A stretch of DNA of 64,000 nt from an uncultured Acetatifactor sp. (lineage in GTDB: Bacteria; Bacillota; Clostridia; Lachnospirales; Lachnospiraceae), in NCBI GenBank assembly GCA_910585015.1, contig CAJUCT010000008.1, forward strand, positions 1-64,000. The letters are read 5' to 3'. Position numbers and translations under genes: made by a program. Under the pieces are notes generated by a model. The model was not told the origin of the DNA and did no database searches. It saw nothing but the letters and a program-made list of their open reading frames with translations. Positions within the stretch are counted from its first letter, which is position 1, and every line of letters starts with the position of its first letter. Below are positions 58,153-64,000 of this stretch, in pieces.

Positions 58153-59382
58153 ATGGACGAGCTTAGCGGGCTGCTGAGAGAAATTATGAATGAGAAACTG
58201 GTGCAGGCGATCCTGAGCAACAGCCGGGACAAGTCCTATGGGGACAAGCTGAAGATGCGCCCGGTGCTTTTGCAGGGAAAGCTGATGTTCCAGAGTACCC
58301 GCTATGCGGGAAACCAGGTATTCCATGAAAACCATGATGCCCCAGGAGCATGTGGATTAATAGAAAAGCTGCTGCAGGGGCAGTTTCGTCAGTGCGAGAT
58401 TATAACTCAGGACAAAAGCGCCACTGTGTTGGTCAGCAAGAAGGGGAAAATGACGATTAAGGCCAGAGCGGCGGCCTGCAATGCCCCCAGGGAGCTTTCC
58501 CATAACAGAGAAAAGCAGTATATCCTGAGGGAAGGCTGTCCGGTAGATTTCCTGGTAGGGCTGGGGGTCCAGACACCGGATGGCAGAATCACCAAGAACA
58601 AATATGACAAATTCCGCCAGATTAACCGTTATCTGGAGTTTATCGAGGATATATTGGATCAGCTGCCCAGGGAGGGCACGATCCATGTGATCGACTTCGG
58701 CTGTGGAAAGTCTTATCTGACTTTCGCCATGTACTATTACCTTCGTGTGCTGCAGGGGAGGGATATCCACATCACAGGTCTGGATCTGAAGGCGGATGTA
58801 ATCCGGCGTTGCAATGAGTTGGCCGCACAGTGTGGGTATAAGCAGCTGCGATTTCAGGTGGGGGATATCAGCGCCTATGAGGGGGAGCAAAAAGTAGATA
58901 TGGTGGTATCTCTCCACGCCTGTGATACGGCTACAGACTACGCATTGGAAAAGGCTGTGGGCTGGGGGGCCAAGGTGATCCTGGCGGTGCCCTGCTGTCA
59001 GCACGAAGTCAACAGACAGATTCATTGCAAAGAGTTGGAGCCGTTACTGCGCTATGGAGTGATCAAGGAGCGCATGTCAGCTTTGATCACAGATGCAATC
59101 CGGGCAGGATTGCTGGAGCAGCAGGGGTACGATACGCAAATCCTGGAGTTTATAGATATGGAGCATACACCCAAAAATCTTCTTATCAGAGCGGTGAAGA
59201 GACCCAATGGAACAGGTACGGGACGGCAGCGTATGCTGAAAAAGCAGGAAACCCTTGGGGAATCAGGGAGGCAGGAGGGCAAAGGAAGCGCCTTGCGGGA
59301 AGAATACACTTTGCAGCACACTATGGAACTGTTGGGGGTGAATCCCACGTTGGCACGTCTGCTGGATAGGAATCAAGTATAA
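58153..59382 (+). CDS. SAM-dependent methyltransferase (Methyltransf_32-like)
   Basis: 409 residues. N-terminal 140 residues of unknown fold, then a class I methyltransferase: IHVIDFGCGKSYLTFAMYYY (motif I), GLDLKADVIRRCNELA, VSLHACDTATDYALEKAVGW and VPCCQHEVNRQI. HACDTATD and PCCQH are typical of the Methyltransf_32/GSTCD-like group, proposed to act on RNA, but the substrate is unproven. GGAGGAAAAGG lies upstream. The stop overlaps the next start (TAATG), so it is coupled to the 843-residue gene. Confidence 0.85.
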   Translation: MDELSGLLREIMNEKLVQAILSNSRDKSYGDKLKMRPVLLQGKLMFQSTRYAGNQVFHENHDAPGACGLIEKLLQGQFRQCEIITQDKSATVLVSKKGKMTIKARAAACNAPRELSHNREKQYILREGCPVDFLVGLGVQTPDGRITKNKYDKFRQINRYLEFIEDILDQLPREGTIHVIDFGCGKSYLTFAMYYYLRVLQGRDIHITGLDLKADVIRRCNELAAQCGYKQLRFQVGDISAYEGEQKVDMVVSLHACDTATDYALEKAVGWGAKVILAVPCCQHEVNRQIHCKELEPLLRYGVIKERMSALITDAIRAGLLEQQGYDTQILEFIDMEHTPKNLLIRAVKRPNGTGTGRQRMLKKQETLGESGRQEGKGSALREEYTLQHTMELLGVNPTLARLLDRNQV

Positions 59383-61913
59383 TGAAGAAAATTATAATAA
59401 AATGGGTAATTTTTCTGCTGACCTTTCTGGCTGCTCTGTTGGTGGCGGGCAGGGTCATGAATCATGACAATCAGAATATGACCATGGAATTGTCTGAGGC
59501 CAGCTTTCCGGTCATTACCCTGGAGAAGGGCGATATCGCCTACAATGAACTCCATGGGTATATCCAGGCCATGGACACCGCTTATCAGCGGGGAACCATT
59601 GCGGAACTGGGGGATAACAGGGAACTGGTATTCCGGATCGATACCTATGGGGTGAAGCTTTCGGGAATACGCATGGAGGTGCGCAGCCTGGATGGGAGCC
59701 GTCTTATTGAGAATACCGAGATTACGGATTATGAGCCGGGCAGTGTCATACGGGTGGAGACTGCCCTAAAAGATCTGATTGAAAAGGATACGGAGTATTC
59801 TTTAATTCTGGTGCTGCTCGATAATGCCGGTCGGGAGATCTGGTACTATACCCGGGTCATTTGGAGCGACAACACTTGGGGATATGAAAAATTGGCCTAT
59901 GTGCGGGATTTCCATGAGAAGACCTTTGACAGGGAAGCCGCTAAGGACTTGATCAAATATCTGGAAAGTAACTCTCAGGGGGACAATACAAGCTTTCACA
60001 AGGTGGATATCCACAGCAGCTTTCATCAAATTACATGGGGGGATCTGGAGGTGAGGCGTTTAACGGATCCTGCGGTGAATCTGGTGGAACTGGCCACCCA
60101 GACCGCTTCTATGGAACTTCATTATCTGGTGTCCACCGGCAGCGGCGAGAAAAGCAACTGTTACCTGGTGGAGGAACTGTATCGAATTCGTTACACGCCG
60201 GAGCGAGTATACCTGTTGGCATTTGAACGGACCATGGAACAGATTCCTGCAGTGAAGGGAGATATCTATGGCAATGACAAGATCATGCTGGGCATTGTAG
60301 GTGAGGATATGACCCTGGTGGAGAGCGAGGACGGTAACATTGTGGTCTTTGAGGCGGCCGGGCGGCTGTGCAGTTATAATGTGACCACCAACAAATTAAC
60401 TCTCCTTTTTTCTTTTTATGAGGATCAATCCCAGAATGCCGGAACAATGTGGGACGCACGGGAAATGTATCAGAAGTACGACCTGAAAATCCTGGATGTG
60501 GATGAAGGTAATAATATACAGTTTGCCGTGTATGGGTATATGAACAGGGGCAGGCATGAAGGAGAGGTGGGGATACAGATATATGCCTACAACAGCGAAC
60601 AGAATACTATCGAGGAACTGGTGTATATCCCTTATGACAAGACCTATGAAATCTTGAAGCAGGAACTGGAGCAGCTTCTGTATCTGAACCGGGAGGGGAA
60701 ACTTTACCTGTATCTGGACCATGGCATCTACGAGGTGGACACTATGGAGCGCACCAGCGAGCGGATTGCTCTGGTGGAAAACGATGAGGCTATGGTCATA
60801 TCCGGCAACCATAAAATTGTGGTATGGTATCAGGATCAGGCACTGCAAATTATGAATCTGGGAACGGAGCAGGTTACCCGGATTGATGTGGGAGCGGACG
60901 AGGAGGGCCGTCCCTTGGGCTTTATGGGAGAGGATATCATTTATGGCGTGGCAAAGCGGAAGGACGTGGTGAGCGACGGGATGGGACGACAACTCTTTCC
61001 CATGTATCAGGTCTGCATTCGGGATGCTTCAGGAAAACTGCTGGAAGCCTATGAGAAGGATAATATCTATACGCTGTCCTGCCAGGTGGGGGAGAACCAG
61101 ATTACCCTGGAACGGGTGCTGCGCCGGGAGGATGGAAGTTATGTGAATACTACCCAAGACCATATTATGAACAGCACCCCCCAGGAGGTGGGAAAGAATC
61201 AGCTGGTGGTGGTGGCGGTGGATACCTATGAAAAGTTGGTGCAGATTCAGGTGAGGGAAGAGATCCAAGTCAAAAATCTGCAGGTACTGACTCCCATGGA
61301 AGTAGTATTTGGAGGGGGAAGGAATGTGATTCTGCCTGCGGACAATGAACGGGAACGCTATTATGTGTATGATCTGGGCGCTGCGGTGGGGATCTATTAC
61401 GATCCTGCCATAGCCATAAACCAGGCCGATGACTGCTTTGGCGTGGTGGTGGATGACAGTGGCAAAACCATATGGCAAAGGGGAAACAGGGTAACCCGCA
61501 ACCAGATCATGGCGATCACGGCCCAGGAGGCCACAGAGGAAAAGGGCAGCCTGGCGGTATGTCTGGATACCATGTTGGCTTTGGAGGGTATTGTGAGAAA
61601 CACAGATGATCTGCTTAGACGAGGCAAATCGGCTTTGCAGATCCTGGAGGAGAATCTGGAGGGTCGGGCCCAGGTGCTGGATCTGGGGGGCTGCAGCTTG
61701 GATGCCATGTTGTATTTTATCAATCAGGATATCCCGGTGCTGGCCCGCTTGGAGGACGGAGAGGCAGTGTTGCTCACTGGCTTCAATGAATTTAATGTGG
61801 TGGTGATGGAGCCGTCCACGGGCAGGCTCTATAAAAAGGGAATGAATGACACCAGAGAGTGGATGGAGGAGAATGGAAATCCCTTTATCACTTATATCAG
61901 GACAGAGGATTAG
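59382..61913 (+). CDS. Large membrane-anchored protein with C-terminal C39-like fold
   Basis: 843 residues. One N-terminal membrane span (about 5-25), then an extracellular part of many beta segments (for example NIVVFEAAGRLCSYNVTTNK, HGIYEVDTMERTSERIALVE) like a propeller. Residues about 700-843 resemble a C39-type papain-like fold: AVCLDTMLALEG at the Cys position, GCSLDAMLYFINQDIPVLAR and FNVVVMEPSTGRLYKK. The usual His and Asp appear as Asn and Glu, so it may be inactive. The function is unknown. It is translationally coupled to the methyltransferase. Confidence 0.7.
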   Translation: MKKIIIKWVIFLLTFLAALLVAGRVMNHDNQNMTMELSEASFPVITLEKGDIAYNELHGYIQAMDTAYQRGTIAELGDNRELVFRIDTYGVKLSGIRMEVRSLDGSRLIENTEITDYEPGSVIRVETALKDLIEKDTEYSLILVLLDNAGREIWYYTRVIWSDNTWGYEKLAYVRDFHEKTFDREAAKDLIKYLESNSQGDNTSFHKVDIHSSFHQITWGDLEVRRLTDPAVNLVELATQTASMELHYLVSTGSGEKSNCYLVEELYRIRYTPERVYLLAFERTMEQIPAVKGDIYGNDKIMLGIVGEDMTLVESEDGNIVVFEAAGRLCSYNVTTNKLTLLFSFYEDQSQNAGTMWDAREMYQKYDLKILDVDEGNNIQFAVYGYMNRGRHEGEVGIQIYAYNSEQNTIEELVYIPYDKTYEILKQELEQLLYLNREGKLYLYLDHGIYEVDTMERTSERIALVENDEAMVISGNHKIVVWYQDQALQIMNLGTEQVTRIDVGADEEGRPLGFMGEDIIYGVAKRKDVVSDGMGRQLFPMYQVCIRDASGKLLEAYEKDNIYTLSCQVGENQITLERVLRREDGSYVNTTQDHIMNSTPQEVGKNQLVVVAVDTYEKLVQIQVREEIQVKNLQVLTPMEVVFGGGRNVILPADNERERYYVYDLGAAVGIYYDPAIAINQADDCFGVVVDDSGKTIWQRGNRVTRNQIMAITAQEATEEKGSLAVCLDTMLALEGIVRNTDDLLRRGKSALQILEENLEGRAQVLDLGGCSLDAMLYFINQDIPVLARLEDGEAVLLTGFNEFNVVVMEPSTGRLYKKGMNDTREWMEENGNPFITYIRTED

Positions 61914-61970
61914 TACACCCTAAGAACTTTAAACTGCCTGCAAAGAAAAAGGCAAGAGATATTTTTAAAA

Positions 61971-62014
61971 GCATGTTCTCGGACAGCGCGGCACATGCGG
62001 AATGCAAAATAGGA
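61971..62014 (+). promoter_or_regulatory. Short copy of the hairpin + GCGGAA leader element (thioesterase)
   Basis: GCATGT, short GC-rich loop, ACATGCGGAATGCAAAATAGGAG. The stem and the GCGGAA start of the tail are kept, the rest is degenerate. Confidence 0.5.
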
Positions 62015-62023
62015 GAGATGAAA

Positions 62024-62518
62024 ATGAAGGTAGTGAGTAAACAGAGGAACAGCAGAATGTGCTATGTCTGCGGGATGGATAACCCGGTGGGGCTGAAGGC
62101 GCCGTTTTACAATATGGAGGACGGGAGTGTGATGACCCTGTTCCGGTTTGAGGAGGAACATCAGAGTTTCCCTCAGAGGGTTCACGGAGGACTGGCGGCT
62201 ACCATGCTGGACGAACTGGGCCTGCGGGCTCTGTGGGCGCTGGAGGGGGAAGATGCGCTGGGAGTCACCATGTCCATGGCAGTGAAATACCGAAAACCTG
62301 TGCCCTATCAGGAGGAACTGGTGGGGAAGGGAATTGTGGTGAAAGCTTCATCCAAGTTTGCTACCATGAAGACGGAGATCTATGATCGAAAGGGGATACT
62401 TCTGGTCGGTGGGGATCTCCGATACATAAAACTGGATGCGGAGCAAATTGCGGAGAATGTGGATGCCCATGAGGAGACGTGTTATTTGATTGCGGATGAC
62501 GTGAAGGAAATATTTTAG
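62024..62518 (+). CDS. PaaI-family thioesterase (hotdog fold)
   Basis: 164 residues. CYVCGMDNPVGLKAPFYNME opens a hotdog domain, HGGLAATMLDELG is the helix of the PaaI/4HBT family with its conserved Asp/Glu, and the strand VKYRKPVPYQEELVGKGIV follows. It probably hydrolyses an acyl-CoA in the cytoplasm; the substrate is unknown. I use ATG 62024, 8 bases after AGGAG, rather than 62018 (2 bases). It lies about 110 bases after the 843-residue gene. Confidence 0.83.
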   Translation: MKVVSKQRNSRMCYVCGMDNPVGLKAPFYNMEDGSVMTLFRFEEEHQSFPQRVHGGLAATMLDELGLRALWALEGEDALGVTMSMAVKYRKPVPYQEELVGKGIVVKASSKFATMKTEIYDRKGILLVGGDLRYIKLDAEQIAENVDAHEETCYLIADDVKEIF

Positions 62519-62568
62519 AGAAAACAGCGTTGCAGGAGCCGTTTTGCTATTTTACTTTGCTTTTGGTT

Positions 62569-63066
62569 CTATTTTTCAGGTGCAGGGAAAATATATTTTT
62601 TATATCGCTGCAGCACAAGAAGCAGCAGTATCCCAAGCACACCGCAGGACAATATCTCACCGATGCCTACGGTCAGCATGAAAAACGGAATGGAGCCAGG
62701 AATATGATATGCGAAGTACAGCACCAACGGCACGATTATGGTGTTGGCGGCGATGGGGGGCAGGGGAGCCAGCCATTTACAGCGGCGCAGCAGATAAGTG
62801 CCAATAGCCCCTATCAGCGTGGCCATGCTGCCAAAGACCACGTCCCAGATGATGGCACCGGTCAGCAGGTTGCTGATCAGGCATCCCAGGAACAGGCCCG
62901 GTATGGCAGCAGGTGTGAAAAAGGGTAATATGGTAAGCGCTTCGGAAAAGCGAAGCTGGATGGCATGGTTTGCCAGGCCCAGAGCGTTGGCCAGCAATGT
63001 CAGCACCACATAGAGGGCGGCGATAAGCGCCGCCTGGGCGATGAAAAGTGTTTTACTGTTTTTCAT
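62569..63066 (-). CDS. queT: QueT-type ECF transporter S component
   Basis: 165 residues with five to six membrane spans. QAALIAALYVVLTLLANALG and the TILPFFTPAAIPGLFLGCLISNLL block identify the QueT family, which imports queuosine precursors with the shared ECF energising module. The start at 63066 follows AGAGGAG; a longer frame reading back to 63198 runs through the riboswitch. A preQ1-I-like riboswitch lies in its leader, which supports the substrate call. The ECF ATPases are not in this window. Confidence 0.88.
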   Translation of the reverse strand: MKNSKTLFIAQAALIAALYVVLTLLANALGLANHAIQLRFSEALTILPFFTPAAIPGLFLGCLISNLLTGAIIWDVVFGSMATLIGAIGTYLLRRCKWLAPLPPIAANTIIVPLVLYFAYHIPGSIPFFMLTVGIGEILSCGVLGILLLLVLQRYKKYIFPAPEK

Positions 63067-63079
63067 TGTGTATATCTCC

Positions 63080-63121
63080 TCTAGTATTTTTTTAACGAGT
63101 GGAAGGTCTCGAACACTCGGT
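63080..63121 (-). promoter_or_regulatory. preQ1-I riboswitch candidate
   Basis: Minus strand: CCGAGTG, TTCGAGACCTTC loop, CACTCG, then TTAAAAAAATACTAGAGGAG. The small stem, a TTC-rich loop with ACC, and an A-rich tail ending CTAG that meets the ribosome site is the preQ1-I arrangement. Being directly upstream of a queuosine-precursor transporter makes it likely. Confidence 0.65.
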
Positions 63122-63229
63122 TTGATCAGCCTATTGACCTTGGTTAATGAGGCTCCTGCAACGAAAAATAGTGTAGCACAATTCCGGCGGAATGGCAAGG
63201 GGGATAAATCTCCGTAAAAGGCAGGCTTG

Positions 63230-63769
63230 TCAGCCGATAAGCCCGGCTTTTTTAAGTCGTTTGCGGATCAGCCCTCCAAGTCCCAGAGTGACAGCGAGCT
63301 TGATTAGGTCGGCCGGGATGTAGGGGATCACGCCCATCCACAGTGCTTCCAGGAAGGAACACTTCATCAGGTAGCCCAGCCACAGGGTGCCAAATAAGTA
63401 CATAACCGCCGTTCCCAGCACCATGCCCGCCAGATGCATCAGCCATTTAGCGGGCCATTTGCTGATGAAGAAGCCGGCAATCAGGGATAGGAAGATATAC
63501 CCCAGCAGGTAGCCGCCCGTAGGTCCCAGGACTTTGCCCACACCGCCAGAAAAGCCGGTAAACACAGGCAGTCCCACCAGGCCGATCAGCAGATAGGCCA
63601 GGCAGCTGATTGTCCCCCATTTCATCCCCAGCAAATAAGTGGCCAGCAGCACTCCCAGAACCCCCAGGGATATGGGCACCGGGCTTATGGGCAGCGGAAA
63701 GGAAATAGGCCCCAATACGCAGATAACGGCAGTCATCAGTCCAATTAACGCAATTTTTTTTGTGTTCAT
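63230..63769 (-). CDS. bioY: Biotin transporter BioY (ECF S component)
   Basis: 179 residues, six membrane spans. PISFPLPISPVPISLGVLGV and GPTGGYLLGYIFLSLIAGFF are diagnostic BioY blocks. It binds biotin and works with the shared ECF module. CAAGGAG precedes the ATG at 63769; a frame from 63865 lies inside the promoter. The upstream BirA-like half-sites and strong promoter point to biotin-controlled expression. Confidence 0.93.
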   Translation of the reverse strand: MNTKKIALIGLMTAVICVLGPISFPLPISPVPISLGVLGVLLATYLLGMKWGTISCLAYLLIGLVGLPVFTGFSGGVGKVLGPTGGYLLGYIFLSLIAGFFISKWPAKWLMHLAGMVLGTAVMYLFGTLWLGYLMKCSFLEALWMGVIPYIPADLIKLAVTLGLGGLIRKRLKKAGLIG

Positions 63770-63849
63770 ATATTTGTTCTCCTTGTATAGTGTTTTTGCT
63801 GCCCCAGCGTTAGAAAGTTGTCTGTAACAGAGCAGCTTGTGAACGTATA

Positions 63850-63924
63850 TTGTAAACCTTTGCACAAAAGGAGTATATAATATATCGGAACAAATGTCAA
63901 CCTGTTATGCAATGCGGTTTACAA
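63850..63924 (-). promoter_or_regulatory. bioY promoter with BirA-like half-sites
   Basis: Minus strand: TTGACA (63900-63895), 17 bases, TATACT (63877-63872). TTGTAAACC (63924-63916), 13 bases, then GGTTGACAT forms a BirA-type dyad covering the -35 box. A further half-site GGTTTACAA (63858-63850) lies near the start point. TTGTAAACC is also the E. coli bio operator half-site. Repression by biotinyl-5'-AMP-BirA is inference. Confidence 0.6.
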
Positions 63925-64000
63925 ATAATAGAGAACAATGCTTCGGGAATGTTGATACAGGCTGCAGGCAACCCCTGTAAGACTATTTCCGAGGGGCGTT

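Noticed and set aside
63850..63924. TTGTAAACC and GGTTTACAA as a single BirA operator
   Set aside because: The outer half-sites are 57 bases apart, too far for one dimer; the closer pairing of TTGTAAACC with GGTTGACAT is preferred.

Overview
The window reads as a chromosomal segment of a Gram-positive anaerobe of the class Clostridia, most likely Lachnospiraceae. Reasons: the GlgC/GlgD pair, AtpZ-AtpI-headed F-type ATPase, DUF951, EFR1-type flavodoxin/ferredoxin, class B sortase, QueT and BioY ECF-type S components, MecA/ComEB-type Firmicutes housekeeping genes, strong AGGAGG ribosome binding sites, and TTGACA-N17-TATAAT promoters. No phage, plasmid origin or CRISPR array was seen. The taxon is inferred; nothing in the window names it.

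Layout. 1-1.1 kb is a gene graveyard (VapC, SUKH and ECF-transporter remnants). 1.2-3.5 kb holds an Rrf2 regulator divergent from an EFR1 flavodoxin/ferredoxin and an alpha/beta hydrolase. 4.1-10.5 kb holds a 1805-residue secreted pectate-lyase-like surface protein with its own class B sortase. 10.7-14.6 kb: tRNA-Glu, tRNA-Cys, an unknown membrane protein, a CPA1 antiporter and trkA. 14.6-18.2 kb (minus strand): a sirtuin, a small hypothetical protein, glgD and glgC. 18.4-26 kb: a YdcF protein, DUF951, transposase and DUF951 relics, and two converging cassettes of (small secreted Cys protein + large solute-binding-like lipoprotein), one with a decayed small gene. 26.2-30.5 kb: rpsF-ssb-rpsR, then a tyrosine recombinase bounded by 30-bp inverted repeats, a frameshifted csrA and a beheaded flagellin gene, then Uma2. 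30.9-36.1 kb: gdpP-rplI-dnaB and a MerR-like regulator. 36.1-40 kb (minus): ferredoxin, pflA and a pyruvate formate-lyase split into a 679-residue barrel, a 66-residue Cys-tailed paralogue and an 80-residue glycyl-radical subunit. 40.4-49.5 kb: DUF1858, mecA, cell-wall enzymes, Sua5, rpiB, upp, comEB. 49.7-57.3 kb: a complete F1Fo ATPase operon with Na+-type c-subunit residues. 57.5-63.8 kb: unknowns, a SAM methyltransferase, a thioesterase, queT with a preQ1 riboswitch candidate, and bioY with BirA-like half-sites.

The most unusual signals lie between genes. A family of structured elements, each a hairpin followed by GCGGAACTYTAA and then the ribosome binding site, precedes at least eight unrelated genes (cobB, rplI, merR-like, grcA, upp, atpD, the methyltransferase, the thioesterase). 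Three long copies keep the same nested stems through compensatory base changes, and some loci carry tandem copies. A second two-hairpin element, ending ATGCAGGAAAGAGGTA, precedes atpG and lies in the pflA leader. These are the best candidates for something undescribed, together with the split pyruvate formate-lyase and its Cys-tailed paralogue.

All product names come from reading the translated sequence and recalling family features; no database search was run.
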